Shown here piece after piece: positions 34,619 through 46,650 of a DNA stretch of 64,000 nucleotides. Every line of letters starts with the position of its first letter. Position 1 is the stretch's first letter. The notes below the pieces were generated by a model. That model was not told where the DNA came from. It saw nothing but the letters and a program-made list of their open reading frames with translations, and made no database searches. Origin of the DNA: Chaenocephalus aceratus (lineage: Eukaryota > Chordata > Actinopteri > Perciformes > Channichthyidae); NCBI GenBank assembly GCA_023974075.1, contig CM043797.1:28103523-28167522 (forward strand). The letters are read 5' to 3'. The translations under genes were made by a program, and so were the position numbers.

Positions 34619-36223
34619 ATGGACGCCCCTCTCCCTCACACCAGAGGAGTCAGAGACTCAGTGGCTCGACTCTGCGGCTGCAGGTTGAAGATATCGGGCA
34701 CAGACACACACCAGGTCTGTTCGTCCTGCCTCGGGCTGGAACATGCCCGAGGCGCTATCGACAACCCCGGCTCATGCGGACATTGCGTCCGCTTCACTGT
34801 TAAGAGCCTCCGCCGACGGTTAGCTCGACAAGCTAGCCTGTCGGAACAGGACCCCCCCATGTCCACGGACCCGCCGACCGGCAGTCAGGACACGGGGGCG
34901 TCCGCCACAGAGAGTGAAACCCTCTCCGTGTCGGTCTGGGGCTCACTATCTGCTATGAACCAGAATCCCGCACCCTGGCAGGCCAGGACCCGGTGACGGA
35001 AAGACACGCAGGAACGGTTTCCCGCGCTCCACCAAGCTGGGGCTCCCGGTTAGACCTCACCATGGTCTCACCCGCGGAGGATGTCCTCGGGCCTGACTAC
35101 GAGGAGGACTACGAGGAGGACGCCCTGGCGTTCATCCTGTCCGAATCGGATGAACAGGAAGAGGACACCTTCATGTCACCGGCTCAGGCTGCAAAGCCTG
35201 AGGCAAGTGCTGTTCTCCCGGGCGATAGCACACCAGCTTCGCCCGGTCTGAGCATGAACCTGCAGGCCGTGTGTAAACGCGCTGCGGCCAGACTCAACGT
35301 CCCGTGGCCCGAAATGGCCAAGGAGACCTCCAGGTCCCGCTACGAGGGAAAACATCTTCCCCAAGCAGCGGGGAAAAAGAGACAACTCCTTCCAGTCTTC
35401 CCGGAGATGTTGGATGAGGTGTCGGTCTCGTGGAGAGACCGGCCCTTCAGCAACAAGGTCCCAATCCAGGGTGCCTCCTCCCTAGACTGTGACGGAATGG
35501 AGAAGCTCGGCCTGCTCTGCATGCCGCCCATGGAACCGCTGGTAGCGGCTCACCTTCTACCAAAGGTGGGCCCGTCACCAAGCAGGAACCCCACGCTGCC
35601 AGCAAAGTCGGACCGTTTTCAGTCAGCAATGACTGAAAAGGCCTACAAAGCGGCAGCGTTGTCCGCCAGGGCCCTGAATGTGTCCTCGCTGTTAACCGCC
35701 TACCAAGCGGAGCTCTGCGAGGACCTGTCGGGTAACCCGGGGGCAGCCACTCTGGACGAGATGGCAGCGGTCACGGACATTTGTCTCCGTGTCCAACGCT
35801 GCGCCGTCCAGGCCACTGGCAAGGCAATTGGGATCATGGTGGTGCAGGAAAGAGCGAGATGGCTCAACCTCACCACTCTCCCAGACCGGGAAAAGGAGGA
35901 TGTGCTTGACATGCCCATCGTTCCCGAGCGAATTTTTGGCTCCGCTCTCGCCTCCATGCAAAGGAGGTGTGAGACGAAGAAGAGGGAGGACGAGGCACTC
36001 CACCTCTGCCTCCCTCGAAGGGTCCAGCCGCTGCGAGAGACAGCGGCAGTCCTCTGCCCAAGCTGCCTCGAACTCTGCTCGGTTTAAAACACCGAAGACG
36101 CAGAGGTCGCAGCTCACCCCGAGGGCAAGTTGGCCGAGAAAATATCCGGTTCCGGCTGCAGCTCAGGCTCAGCCAACCCAGAATTTCGGCCAGCAGTCGA
36201 GGAAGAAGAAGCGAGCGGTGTGA
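34619..36223 (+). pseudogene. DIRS gag-like ORF, frameshifted
   Basis: Begins at ATG 34619 with a cysteine/histidine-rich segment (CGC...CSSCLGLEH...CGHC) that could bind zinc. The frame ends at 34996. A second frame (34993-36087) continues with an acidic stretch (DYEEDYEEDALAF) and the conserved block GMEKLGLLCMPPMEP...VAAHLLPK. It also carries RFQSAMTEKAYKAAALSARALN...LLTAYQAELCEDL, characteristic of fish DIRS gag. A further frame shift near 35950 leads to the basic C-terminus RKKKRAV ending at 36223. It would form the particle shell binding element RNA. Two frameshifts break it. Confidence 0.75.
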
Positions 36224-36414
36224 CAGCCCCTCCTTCTCCCCTCCGTGAATGTGTTCCCGCCACCTCGCGAGATTCCTAAACACCATCCTCAAGTCCGCAC
36301 AAACACATGTCACATGCTGATTGATTCCTCTGTCATAAAACATTTGCCGCTGACGCATCCAGGCTTCAGGCCGAGGGCACAGCTCAAAAAAATCAATAAA
36401 ACCAATAAACGGTG

Positions 36415-36755
36415 GATTATTGACGGGTCTGTGAAGGCACCACCGCCACGCGCAGTGCCGGCTGGGGCTTTAAGCGCACCACCGTCACGCGCATGCGCAG
36501 TGCTGGCTGGGATCGTAAGGGCTCCACCGTCACACGCATGCGCTGTGCCGGCTGGGGTTGTAAGGGCTCCACCATCACACGCATGCGCTGTGCCGGCTGG
36601 AGCTGTAAAGGCACCACCGACACGCGCAGGCGCAGTGCCGGCTGGAGCTGTGAAGGCACCACCGTCACACGCATGCGCAGTGCCGGCTGGAGCTGTCAGG
36701 GCACCACCGTCACGCGCATGCGCAGTGCCGGCTGGAGCCGTAAGCGTGACATCTC
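36415..36755 (+). repeat. Roughly 60-bp minisatellite within the DIRS element
   Basis: About six units built on GGCACCACCGTCACACGCATGCGCAGTGCCGGCTGGAGCTGT-type sequence, rich in CpG and GCATGCGC. They occupy the place where the N-terminal part of pol would be. The units keep a frame open and give a P-A-G-A-V repeat, which is a by-product. Similar units occur in the second copy (56240-57080). Confidence 0.85.
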
Positions 36756-37079
36756 AGCTGGCTCTAAGGAGCATACAGCAGGAGATACTCACGACATCTG
36801 CCTGGGCTTCTCAAAACAGTTATACTTTATCTGTTTTCACAAGCCCAGAGAGAGTCAACCCATATTCTGGAGAGAGAGGCACTCTCTCTCCTAGAAAGAA
36901 GGGTTTTATCTATAATGCCCGCCGAGCAGAGTCAGATTACGCAGACAAATGTCCTCGTAAAGCACCCGCTCAACATGGGGCTAAAACTAAACCCTGCGCG
37001 CCACGGCGTGCGGAGAGTATTGGTTATTATGTAATGCGTAGTGGCACTACACCCGACTTTTCTAGTGCGGGACGCGCCT

Positions 37080-37900
37080 ACGGGTGCTGTCCTTTCACGG
37101 AAGGTGGTCACCACGGATGCAGGTCAGACAGGCTGATAGGGTATTTACGAAGGTCGCACGGTGAGAGGTCTCTAGAGCAGAGACCTCCAGCGGGCGCACG
37201 TAAATTACCCGGAGCTTTTAGCGGTGTTCCCCACACTAAAACGCTTCCTGCCTTCTCTCAGAGGACACCATGTCCTCGTGAGGACAGACAACACGATATC
37301 GTGTATGAACCGCCAAGGGAGGTTGCGTGGTCCCCAGTCACACACACTGGCACACAAACTGATCCCTTGGAGCGGCAGACGTCTCCTCTCTCTGAGAGTG
37401 ACACAGGTACCGGGAGTGATGCACCTCGGGACAGAACTACTGTCCAGAGGTGCACCACTCTATACAGACTGGACTCCACATCCAAGGATCGTGAGTCCGC
37501 TGTGGGTGCGTTACGGCGGAGCCGTGTTAAATCTGTTCGCATAAAGAAAAAATGCTCAATGATAGCTGTACTCTTTAATGCACGATTTAAACGCACTGTT
37601 AGGCGGGGACGCACTCGTACACGATTGACCTCCGGGTCCTCTGTACGCGTTCCCACCCCTGGCTCTGTTACCCCCAACTCTGGCCAGAGTAAAGGAGCAA
37701 CGCTACACACTTACTCTGATGTTTCCGCCCTAGCCCGCAACGTATGGGCTGGCGGAGATATATCAGCTGTTGTGTGGGCAGCCATGGCAGCCCCCACCAC
37801 GCAGGGACAGATTGTCTCAGGTGGGGGGGGCGATCCTTCACCCACGCCCAGAGCGCGGGGCACTATGGGCCTGACCCGTGAGTGCTACAATCTGAATACA
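37080..37900 (+). pseudogene. DIRS pol remnant: RNase H and C-terminal region, no reverse transcriptase
   Basis: In one frame VVTTDAGQTG (with a stop where tryptophan is usual) at about 37100 starts an RNase H domain, followed by GLWSRDLQRAHVN and a PELLAVF-type segment. The 37224-37544 frame then gives HHVLVRTDNTISCMNRQG and LLSLRVTQVPGVM. Further downstream, blocks such as LPPTLARVKEQ and LAEIYQLLCGQPWQ match the end of DIRS pol, interrupted by stops. Nothing corresponding to the reverse transcriptase palm is present upstream. Confidence 0.65.
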
Positions 37901-37903
37901 GTG

Positions 37904-38875
37904 GGACTCCCTCAGAAGATGATAAACACTATTCAGAGTGCGAGAGCTTCCTCCACCAGGTCTCTTTATGACTGTAAGTGGAGGGTGTTTGAGGAGTGGT
38001 GCCTTCAAGAAGGACACATCTCTTTTCAATGTCCTGTCGGGGTGATTTTATCATTCCTACAGGACTTGATCGATAAACACAGAACTTTCTCCACGATCAA
38101 GGTGTACCTGGCTGCTATTGCTGCATGCCATGTGGGCTTTGAGGGTAAGACGGCTAGCCAACATCCTTTGGTTTGCCGTTTTATGAAGGGAGCTTGCAGG
38201 CTCCTCCCTGTCTCCAGGTCGCTGGTGCCCTTTTGGGACCTGGCAGTGGTTTTAAATGGGCTGAAAATGACCCCATTTGAACCCCTGGAAGGAGCTGACA
38301 TGAAACATCTGTCACTCAAGACAGTGCTGTTACTGGCCCTGGCATCCGCTAAGCGGGTCAGCGATATTCATGCACTGTCTGTACATCCCTCATGCACTCA
38401 GTTCGCCCCAGGGCAAACGAGAGTGTTGTTGAAACCCAACCCTGCCTTTACACCAAAGGTGGTTGGTTCGTGTACCCCAATTGACATTGAGGCATTTCCT
38501 CCGCCGCTGGTTTCCTCCGGGGAGCAGCAGCAGGATCTGTTGTGTCCAGTCCGGGCTTTACACACATATATGGACAGATCAAAGGAGCTTCGTCTTAATG
38601 ACCAACTCTTCGTGTCCTGGGCTAACCCTCACAAGGGTAAGCCTGTTACTAAGCAACGGCTCTCCCACTGGATTGTGGAGGCAATTGCTGTGGGGCCCGT
38701 ACAAGTCAGAGCTCGCAGGCACCCTCGGGTTCGCGAGTTTTCTCTTGACTCAGGGTCTGGCGGCATCCTGGACTCTGTTCAGGATGTCTCCCTTTCAAGA
38801 CATTGGTGCAAGCGGCGAGCTGTTACTCGCTGCTCACTTGTGTCCGCCTTTTAACAGTCTGGGCATTCTACTCCC
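37904..38875 (+). pseudogene. DIRS tyrosine recombinase, catalytic box degraded
   Basis: It occupies the C-terminal third of an 869-codon frame (36245-38854). The N-terminal SAM-like domain includes ASSTRSLYDCKWRVFEEWC and VILSFLQDLID. The first catalytic arginine is in LASAKRVSDIH (codon 38354-38356). KQRLSHWIVEAI follows. A frameshift after about 38690 puts the expected H-x-x-R box in another frame, where it reads LLTQGLAASWTLF with neither histidine nor arginine. The tyrosine region is also degenerate. The enzyme would integrate circular cDNA; this copy could not. Confidence 0.75.
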
Positions 38876-38990
38876 AGGTTGACTCAAGCAGTGCTGGGCA
38901 CCTGGTTGAGTCGGAGTCCTACCTGTTAAAATTCTGATCGGTTGGCGATTTTCGAGATAAGCTCGTCTGGCAATACGGGAGCTACAATTT

Positions 38991-39050
38991 CCCATAGTGA
39001 GACATCGAACGGAGTGTTATGAATGAGAACTATAGGTTACTTCCGTAACC
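38991..39050. repeat. DIRS internal complementary region
   Basis: 38991-39030 is the exact reverse complement of the element's first 40 bases (33984-34023). 39031-39050 is the reverse complement of its last 20 bases (39265-39284) with one mismatch. This links both ends and is what lets DIRS elements form a circular intermediate. Confidence 0.9.
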
Positions 39051-39051
39051 C

Positions 39052-39284
39052 CTCTTTTCGCTATGGTGAAGCGAGAAGAGGTGCTTATTTTGAATGACAT
39101 ATGCGTTGTGGCGCAAGCTACTTATAGGGGGTGATTTCCACTGACGCTGACGTCAAGATCACCAGCCAATCAGGATTGGCGTAATGAGATTGATGCTTCT
39201 GTTTGCTCCGCGATGAGGCGCATCCCATAGTGAGACATCTCACTTCATGTTACCCTGAGCCAGTGGTTACGTAAGTAACCTATA
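39052..39284 (-). repeat. DIRS right inverted terminal repeat
   Basis: 39068-39235 mirrors the left repeat (about 34010-34175) with few differences, followed by the outer tail ending GTAAGTAACCTATA at 39284. Confidence 0.85.
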
Positions 39285-39459
39285 GATTTCTCATTATCTC
39301 AAAAAATAATAAAAACAATTAACATTACTGTGGCAAGACAAATACACACTACACTGTAGTTTAAAAGTATTTGAGAAGGGATGCACACATTGCCCCAAAG
39401 GGAAGATATTTTAATTTCAAATCAGGTTACATTTAAAAAAAGTTGTGCAATCCAATACA

Positions 39460-39584
39460 CATGGGCATAACTTCCACTGGGGATAGGGGGGACATGTCCC
39501 CCCACTTTTCAAACGTGTTTATTCTTTTCTTTTTTTACGCAATCGGTCATCGTCACGGAGGAACACACAGCGTCTGTGTGTATG
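39460..39584 (+). mobile_element. One end of a hAT-like element related to 27158-29334
   Basis: CATGGGCATAACTTCC then GGGGGGACATGTCCCCCC and CACTTTTCAAA resemble the left end of the element at 27158. It is interrupted at 39585 by the Gypsy LTR; no opposite end was found. Confidence 0.45.
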
Positions 39585-40084
39585 TGTCACAGTTTTAAGG
39601 AGAACCCAAATGCAGCACTCGAGAAACCAAGGAGAATTGGTAATATCCTTTATTGGAGATTCCACTGGATCGGAGGAATACCAACCGGGCAGTATAACGC
39701 ACCGGAGGACAGCGGGCAGAAGGTGAGTCAGGGACAGGCAGAGGGTCAGGGAGTAAGCGAGGCGGTCAGCGTAGATACAGGCAGGGTCGGATAACAGGCC
39801 AGGCAGGATAGTCGAGGGACAGGCAGGATCAGGAAACAGGCAGAGCAGGCAGGTCGGGGACAGGCAGGGTCGGAACCGGGTAGGCAATCTAGTGTTGAAC
39901 GCGGGAGAGACAAGCATGAGGCAAAGTACAATCTGGCAAAGAGTGTGTGTCAGGTGCGAGTTTAAATATTGGCAGAAGCTAATGGGTGCAGAAGAGAAAG
40001 AGAGTGAGTTAACGAGTGGGTGTGGAAAACAGGTGAGACAGGTGAATGGAAAACTACTGGTGAATGATGGAGCAGACTATGACA
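39585..40084 (-). repeat. 3' LTR of the Gypsy element
   Basis: On the minus strand it starts TGTCATAG and ends CTGTGACA, giving the expected TG...CA ends. Purine-rich AAGGGGGGGGTTC precedes it. Internally it has several imperfect GGGACAGGCAG repeats. Confidence 0.85.
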
Positions 40085-40155
40085 GAACCCCCCCCTTAAT
40101 GGACGGCTCCTGACGTCCCTAAATGCTAATCTACAGATGAAGGTGGGAGGTGGGA

Positions 40156-43100
40156 TTAGTACTCATCTGAAAAAGTTCTTTCCGCTTCCCTCTCCTGCCC
40201 CCTGTGGGAATCTGCATCCTCATCAGAAGCCTGCCCCTCGCTGTCCTCCTCGGAAGAGCTGACGGTAAGAGGAGAGACTCTCCCTGTGTCTCTGCCCGTC
40301 AACGTGACGGTTTTAGACGGTTGCTCGGGATTACGCCGATGGAACTCCCTGATGAGCCGGGGGTCCAACACATGACGAGCTGGAACCCAACACCTCTCCT
40401 CAGGGCCGTAACCCTTCCAGTCCACCAGGTACTGGACTCCTCTTCCTCTGCGACGGGAACGAAGAAGTCGTCGGAGAGTGTACGTAGGCCCGCCGTCAAT
40501 CATCCGGGGGGGTCGTGGGGGAGGGATTGCAGGAACCAAGGCACTCTCTCGGACAGGTTTGATCCTGGAAACGTGGAAGGTGGGATGGATCCGCAGAGTC
40601 CGAGGCAGTCTTAGCCTTACTGCTGCGGGATTGATTATTCTGACAATCTTAAACGGTCCAATGAATTTAGGTGCAAGTTTCTTTGAATCCACCCGTAAAG
40701 GAATATCCCGGGAGGAAAGCCATACCTTTTGGCCCACCTGGTAGACAGGTGCTTCAGAACGTCGGCGGTTGGCAGAGGAGGCGTACCGGTTGGCCGAACA
40801 GACGAGAGTTCTCCGGGCTTGATTCCAGGTCTGTCGACAACGACGGATGAAAGCCTGGACGGACGGACAGGTAACCTCCCTCTCCAGGGCCGGAAACAGA
40901 GGGGGTTGAAGCCCGTAAGCACACTGAATTGGCGACAGCTTGGTGGCCGAACTGACCAGAGTGTTGTGGGCGTACTCGACCCAGAGCAGCTGTTTAGCCC
41001 AGGCCGCTGGGTTCTTGGAGACTATACATCGTAAGGTTGTCTCCATCTCCTGGTTCTTTCTTTCTGTCTGACCGTTGGACTGCGGATGGAAACCGGATGA
41101 CAGACTGACCGTGGCCCCAAGGAGCGTGCAGAATTCCCTCCAGAACACCGAGGTAAATTGAGGACCACGATCGGAAACCACATCAGTAGGCAGCCCATGG
41201 AGCCGGAACACATGGAGCAGGACCAGCTCTGCCGTCTCTTTAGCTGAGGGGAGCTTGGGTATCGGCACAAAATGAGCCATCTTACTGAATCGGTCTACCA
41301 CCGTCAAGATGGCAGTGTGTCCGTTGGACGGTGGCAGACCAGTAACAAAGTCCAAAGAAATGTGAGACCAGGGGCGATGAGGGATAGGCAGAGGTCGTAG
41401 GAGACCAGCAGGAGCTTGGTGAGAAGACTTGTTCTGATTGCAAACGGGGCAGGCATTAACAAATTCCCTGGTGTCCTCCTTAAGTGTTTCCCACCAGAAC
41501 CTTTGCTGGACTACCTCCCATGTGCGTTGGATCCCAGGATGGCAGGTGAGTCTGGAGTTATGAGCCAACTGGAGAACATCAGACCTCAACGTCTGCGGAA
41601 CGAACAGGCAGTTCGGAGGACAGGCACTGGGTCCCGGCTGGTCCTGCTGGGCAGCCTTGACCCTCTCCTCCACCTCCCAGATGAGGGCGGCGACGAGCTG
41701 AGAAGTCGGAAGGATGGTGTCCAAGCCCCTGGGAATGTTACCTCCCTCTCCAAACTGACGAGAAAGAGCGTCAGCCTTAATGTTCCGAGAACCAGGGCGG
41801 TAGGAGAGGGAGAAATTGAACCGAGTGAAGAAAAGGGCCCATCTAGCCTGTCGGGAATTCAGTCTGCGGGCCGACCGGATGTACTCCAAATTCTTGTGGT
41901 CGGTCCACACCAGGAAAGGTTGACTGGTCCCCTCGAGCCAGTGACGCCACTCCTCCAGAGCCAACTTCACTGCTAGCAGCTCCCGGTTTCCCACATCATA
42001 ATTCCTTTCCGCTGGAGTCAAACGCTTTGAAAAGAAAGCACAGGGATGGAGTTTTTGGCTGTCCATTGCTCGCTGAGACAGGATGGCTCCCACCCCCATA
42101 TCAGAAGCATCCACCTCCAAAACAAACTGTCTTACAGGATCGGGTACTCGGAGGATGGGGCCGGAGGTGAACCTCGCCTTAAGGTTCTGGAATGCCTCCT
42201 CAGCCGAGGAGGACCACTGGAACATGACCTTAGAGGAGGTCAGGGCTGTGAGAGGAGCGGCCAAGGTACTGTATCCACGAATGAACCTCCGGTAGAAGTT
42301 GGCGAACCCGAGGAACTGTTGTAGCCGCTTCCGGGAATCTGGAACCGGCCAGGAAGTGACTGCATCAACCTTGGAAGGATCCATCTCGATGCTCCCTTGT
42401 CCCACGATGTATCCCAGAAAAGAGACAGAGGATGTGTGAAACTCGCACTTCTCCGTTTTAACAAACAGCGAGTTCTCGAGTAATCTCCTGAGAACCGCCT
42501 GGACGTGGTGCACGTGTTCTTTCAGTGTCTTGGAAAAGATCAGGATGTCATCCAAGTAAACAAACACGTGTCGGTCCAACATGTCTCGGAGCACATCATT
42601 TACCAACGCCTGGAATACTGCAGGGGCGTTGGTAAGCCCAAAAGGCATGACTAGGTACTCGTAGTGCCCCGAGGTGGCGTTGAAGGCGGTCTTCCACTCA
42701 TCCCCCTCGCGAATACGTACCAAGTGGTACGCGTTACGCAAGTCCAGCTTCGTGAATATGGTTGCTCCCTGCAACAACTCAAATGCAGAAGAGATAAGAG
42801 GCAGTGGGTATCGATTCTTGATTGTAATGTCATTAAGACCCCGAAAGTCGATACAGGGCCTTAGGGTCTTGTCTTTCTTCTCTACAAAGAAGAACCCTGC
42901 GCCAGCAGGTGATGAGGACGGGCGAATAATCCCAGCCGCCAGAGCGTCATTGATATAAGTCTCCATGGAAACTCTTTCCGGAGCAGACAGGGAGTACAAT
43001 CGACCCCTGGGAGGGCTGGTGCCGGGATGCAGGTCGATGGCACAGTCGTAGGGCCGGTGTGGTGGTAGGGAAGTAGCCCTCGACTTGCTGAATACTTCCT

Positions 43101-43680
43101 TGAAGTCCAGATATTCCGGTGGAACTCCTGTAACATCCAGAACTTGGCTGGGGTTCCCCGAGCGTTGAGGCGCGGCAGCCTGTTTCAGACAGATCTGATG
43201 ACAAGAGGGGCTCCATCCCAAAATGGCTCCCGTCTCCCAGTCAATGTTAGGGTTGTGGCGGCGGAGCCATGGGTAACCCAGGATAAGCGGGATATGTGGA
43301 GACCGGAGAACATGAAACTGAATAGTCTCGTGATGGTTCCCAGACAGGAGCATGTGAACGGGTACAGTCTGATGAGTCACTGTCCCCAGCAGGTGACCGT
43401 CTAAGGCGTTGGCTGGAACTGGGCGAGATAAGGGAACCCGGTCTATACCCAACTGCAGCATAAGCTCTTCATCCATAATACTCGCGTCCGAACCAGAGTC
43501 AATAAAAACTGCAAGAGCCTGAGAGCTATCCGGCAATAGCAACCTGGCGTGGCTCAATGGTCTCTGAGTGGGAACAAATCCAGGGGTTTGGCTCACCAGT
43601 ATGTTCCCCATTACTGCTGAGCCTTGCCTTTTACCGGGCAGTGAGAAACGAAATGGCCGGCCCGGCCGCAGTAGAGACAC
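40156..43680 (-). CDS. pol: Gypsy pol polyprotein (protease, RT, RNase H, integrase, chromodomain)
   Basis: An intact 1,174-codon frame with domains in order. Aspartic protease DSGSD is at about residues 61-65. Reverse transcriptase has IDFRGLN at 277-283 and YLDD at 375-378. RNase H starts at LEVDASD (521-527). Integrase has a zinc-binding H-H-C-C region (about 706-747) and catalytic D777, D837 and E873. A C-terminal chromodomain ([19 protein letters not shown]) sits at about 1066-1116. The chromodomain is expected to direct integration to particular chromatin. The frame is offset by one from gag and overlaps it by about 70 bases, so expression would need a -1 ribosomal frameshift. The first methionine is internal to the overlap and may not be the true start. 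No inactivating change is visible in the motifs. Confidence 0.9.
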   Translation of the reverse strand: MSLLRPGRPFRFSLPGKRQGSAVMGNILVSQTPGFVPTQRPLSHARLLLPDSSQALAVFIDSGSDASIMDEELMLQLGIDRVPLSRPVPANALDGHLLGTVTHQTVPVHMLLSGNHHETIQFHVLRSPHIPLILGYPWLRRHNPNIDWETGAILGWSPSCHQICLKQAAAPQRSGNPSQVLDVTGVPPEYLDFKEVFSKSRATSLPPHRPYDCAIDLHPGTSPPRGRLYSLSAPERVSMETYINDALAAGIIRPSSSPAGAGFFFVEKKDKTLRPCIDFRGLNDITIKNRYPLPLISSAFELLQGATIFTKLDLRNAYHLVRIREGDEWKTAFNATSGHYEYLVMPFGLTNAPAVFQALVNDVLRDMLDRHVFVYLDDILIFSKTLKEHVHHVQAVLRRLLENSLFVKTEKCEFHTSSVSFLGYIVGQGSIEMDPSKVDAVTSWPVPDSRKRLQQFLGFANFYRRFIRGYSTLAAPLTALTSSKVMFQWSSSAEEAFQNLKARFTSGPILRVPDPVRQFVLEVDASDMGVGAILSQRAMDSQKLHPCAFFSKRLTPAERNYDVGNRELLAVKLALEEWRHWLEGTSQPFLVWTDHKNLEYIRSARRLNSRQARWALFFTRFNFSLSYRPGSRNIKADALSRQFGEGGNIPRGLDTILPTSQLVAALIWEVEERVKAAQQDQPGPSACPPNCLFVPQTLRSDVLQLAHNSRLTCHPGIQRTWEVVQQRFWWETLKEDTREFVNACPVCNQNKSSHQAPAGLLRPLPIPHRPWSHISLDFVTGLPPSNGHTAILTVVDRFSKMAHFVPIPKLPSAKETAELVLLHVFRLHGLPTDVVSDRGPQFTSVFWREFCTLLGATVSLSSGFHPQSNGQTERKNQEMETTLRCIVSKNPAAWAKQLLWVEYAHNTLVSSATKLSPIQCAYGLQPPLFPALEREVTCPSVQAFIRRCRQTWNQARRTLVCSANRYASSANRRRSEAPVYQVGQKVWLSSRDIPLRVDSKKLAPKFIGPFKIVRIINPAAVRLRLPRTLRIHPTFHVSRIKPVRESALVPAIPPPRPPRMIDGGPTYTLRRLLRSRRRGRGVQYLVDWKGYGPEERCWVPARHVLDPRLIREFHRRNPEQPSKTVTLTGRDTGRVSPLTVSSSEEDSEGQASDEDADSHRGQEREAERTFSDEY

Positions 43681-44564
43681 AGGTTACGACGTCTGCGATG
43701 CTCACGTTCCTCCAAAGTGAGGTTGGTGCGACCCACCTGCATGGGCTCATCCCCCCCTGGTTGCGGCTCTGGAGTGAGGTGAGGAGTCGCAGCCAAACTC
43801 GGACGTCGGGGCGCCCAGGCATGTTGAACTTCCGCCGATCGTCGCTCCCGTCTCCGTGTCTGGATGCGCCGATCCATGCGGGAAGTCAGTTCAATCAACC
43901 CATCCAGTGAATTGGGCAAATCAAACGACACAAGCTCATCTTTGATGTAATCCGCCAACCCACGCAGATAGGCGTCACACTGGGCTGCAGAATTCCAGTT
44001 GCTGAGGCGGCTCCGGGTGCGAAACTCAATGGCATAATCCACTATAGATCCATTACCCTGGCTCAGGTTCAATAGTCCTCCTGCAGCGTCTGGACCCACA
44101 GACACGGGTCCAAACACCTTGCGCAGCTCCGCAGAAAAAGCGGGGAACGAAGAGCAGGCGGGTGTTTGTTGCTCCCATTCCGCTGTGCCCCACAGTCGGG
44201 CTTTCCCAGTCAAATGATTGACCGTGAACGCCACACGAGCAGCTTCAGAAGCGAAAGTGTGTGGCTGCAGTGCAAACAGGATAGAACAGTTCGTAAGAAA
44301 CGGGCTGCAGCCCTCCGGTTCCCCGGCGTAGCGCTCCGGAGTTCCCACCCGAGGCTCCGGGGTAAATCCCATCAGAGGTGATGCAGAAGCGGGTGTCGAC
44401 GGCATAGGAAGAGGCGCTGGAGCGGCCACTCCTGCCACTAGCTGCTGCACCGTAGCCGTTAGCTGCTGTAGCTGCGCAGCTAAATAGGTTAGCGTCTGGT
44501 CATGTAAAGATGTAGCATGATGAGCCTCGGTGGCCAGGGCGGCTATCGAGGCTTCCTGCCTCAC
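43611..44564 (-). CDS. gag: Gypsy gag, N-terminus possibly truncated
   Basis: A 317-codon frame. An N-terminal helical, coiled-coil-like segment ([16 protein letters not shown]) is followed by a capsid-like region with [13 protein letters not shown] and [16 protein letters not shown]. It ends with a nucleocapsid zinc knuckle [14 protein letters not shown] (C-x2-C-x4-H-x4-C) near the C-terminus. The frame appears to begin at a GTG with no ATG just upstream, and the element breaks off there, so the true start may be lost. It would form the particle shell and bind element RNA. Confidence 0.85.
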   Translation of the reverse strand: MRQEASIAALATEAHHATSLHDQTLTYLAAQLQQLTATVQQLVAGVAAPAPLPMPSTPASASPLMGFTPEPRVGTPERYAGEPEGCSPFLTNCSILFALQPHTFASEAARVAFTVNHLTGKARLWGTAEWEQQTPACSSFPAFSAELRKVFGPVSVGPDAAGGLLNLSQGNGSIVDYAIEFRTRSRLSNWNSAAQCDAYLRGLADYIKDELVSFDLPNSLDGLIELTSRMDRRIQTRRRERRSAEVQHAWAPRRPSLAATPHLTPEPQPGGDEPMQVGRTNLTLEEREHRRRRNLCLYCGRAGHFVSHCPVKGKAQQ

Positions 44565-45365
44565 TGTCTCACTGTCTCACTGAAACAAATGTGTTTTTCA
44601 TGAGGTGAATTGTATGAGGTGCAAGGAGCCTAAATGCAGTATTTTCTGCCCCTGTCCAGTGTCCTGTCCCTTTCAAACGTCTAACCTCTTTCTAAAAACA
44701 TCTCATCTTAAATCATACATGACTGCACCTTCGCCAGTCACTCTGTGGAAATGGGCTCAGGGACTGAAGCACACCTGTCTGCTCTACTTTTCTTTCTCCT
44801 CGTTCATCTTTTCCAGCCAGTCCTCTCCATCAGTCAATAGTAATGAAGTTAACCGTATTGCTTACTTCCTTTCCCCTCTTCTACTATCTGTGTATGTTCC
44901 ATTTGGTGATCTCTCCCTCCTCCATCTTCTCTCTCTGCTGTCTCGTATCTGTGTCCAGTCATGCGGCTGACAAGAAACCTGTCCCCATCTCTAATCCTTC
45001 AACTCCTTTGCTCCTCCCTCTTTCGTCTATCAAACGGCTCCATTATTTTTACCCTCTATCTTCTCTTGTCCTCTACGTCACCCATCTCCTTTTTTCCTTT
45101 CCTCTGCTTCTTCGGAGCCGGTCATGCAGTTAAAAGCAAAGGCATGCTAGTAACCAGGTGATACACTGTCTCTGACTTCCCCCTGCCTAGCACAAAAATA
45201 AACAAAAAATACTCACAGGCTTTCACATAGGTGTATATTTAAGAGGGCAACATTTGGAAAAATGCAACTTCACCGCTACTTTCTTCTCTTCTCACTTCAG
45301 ACACATTTTGCTGCTTTTATACCAATGGCGGTCGGACTATATAACCACCACGGCCCCTAGTAGAC

Positions 45366-45367
<2 letters not shown>

Positions 45368-45410
<43 letters not shown>
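45368..45410. repeat. CA microsatellite
   Basis: About 20 AC units. Confidence 0.95.
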
Positions 45411-45412
<2 letters not shown>

Positions 45413-45456
45413 TATAACACCCCTTGTTGTTAAATACCAACCATGTGCAATATGTG

Positions 45457-45462
<6 letters not shown>

Positions 45463-45505
<43 letters not shown>
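45463..45505. repeat. AT microsatellite
   Basis: About 21 AT units, preceded by GTGCAATATGTGCAAT. Confidence 0.95.
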
Positions 45506-45509
<4 letters not shown>

Positions 45510-45719
45510 AAATAACTGTGCAATATGGCTGCTACATCTTCAGAACTGTTTATTTTGTAAATTGTGTAATTATTTTTTTTAAAAACATTTGTTGTCTTTA
45601 ATATTTGTTTGGTTTTTATGCATACTTCTTTGTTACATTAAGCTGTCTTTGGCTCTTTTCTACTGTAACAAATGTATATTTCCCCTCTGTGGGACGAATA
45701 AAGGTATTCTGATTCTGAA
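45506..45719 (+). mobile_element. LINE-type 3' end
   Basis: Ends with TTTCCCCTCTGTGGGACGAATAAAGGTATTCTGATTCTGA, the widespread form of a fish LINE 3' terminus (stem GGG/CCC, AATAAAGG, then ATTCTG repeats). The start is not defined. A related tail is at about 58390-58425. Confidence 0.5.
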
Positions 45720-46385
45720 CTTCATATTATGTTCCTCTGCCTTCTTGTAACTGCTTTGTTACCTAGTTCAGTAATGTATGTGCTTTAAATATGTAAGTAG
45801 GCTATCTTAACTGATGTACTTCAATAACTTTGATTTTGGGCTTCCGACGCAACATACAAACTCTTCTCAGTGAATATCCTTGTTTTTTTACCCATTTATT
45901 ATCAAAATGTTTTCTATGTACTTTAGGAATTGCAGTTCATTAATTGTTCAAAAATAACAACACAAATGCGGAATATCACGATGGAGATTTCAATAATCCT
46001 TTATATAACTCAAGGATTTATATGTAAATATGTTTACAGATATCAGAGCACAGGATGGAATTGTTTACTTTATAATATGGGCAGTGGAAATTCCTTGAGG
46101 TAAAATTCCTTTTATCTACAAACACACAAACATGTTTAGATTTCCCCTTAAGGCTCCACCATATATGTATTACTGTATGCAAATGTGCAAAAAATAAACA
46201 TTATGCACTAACAACATCCCAGGACAAACACACAGACAAAACTCAGCGCTTTCCATAAAACACAGCACACATGTTGAGTAAACACACACCTCGAGGAACG
46301 TGTGTTGGAAGCTTGTGCAGAATGTGCTTTCAGCATCAGAACAGTTTGAGTTCCAGACAATTGAAAGGAGTTGAAGAATCTGTCG

Positions 46386-46594
<209 letters not shown>

Positions 46595-46650
46595 ATACTT
46601 TATTTGGTTCCACAAATTATATTACATAGACAGGGAATCAAATATATCGG

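Larger units (their letters stand above)
33984..39284 (+). mobile_element. DIRS-type tyrosine-recombinase retroelement, internally deleted
   Basis: It has inverted terminal repeats and an internal complementary region (38991-39050) that joins the complements of both outer ends, the hallmark of DIRS1. Order: left repeat, gag, a minisatellite where reverse transcriptase should be, the C-terminal part of RNase H and the rest of pol, tyrosine recombinase, internal complementary region, right repeat. There is no target duplication, as expected for DIRS. A second, 3'-truncated copy lies at 54551-58212. Confidence 0.9.
39585..44566 (-). mobile_element. Ty3/Gypsy chromovirus, minus strand, 5' LTR missing
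   Basis: Reading on the minus strand: gag (44564-43611), pol (43680-40156), a polypurine tract (about 40085-40098) and a 500-bp 3' LTR (40084-39585). The coding region is uninterrupted apart from the normal gag/pol frame change. No 5' LTR, primer site or leader is present: sequence similarity stops at about 44567 beside a short GTCTCACT repeat. It resembles fish sushi-type chromoviruses. Confidence 0.9.

Noticed and set aside
35692..36358. Two minus-strand frames of 141 and 162 codons in the DIRS gag region
   Set aside because: Antisense shadows of gag; no domain or start context.
36245..38854. 869-codon frame as one protein
   Set aside because: Its first half is an out-of-frame passage through a minisatellite and broken pol; only the C-terminal part is a real domain (tyrosine recombinase).
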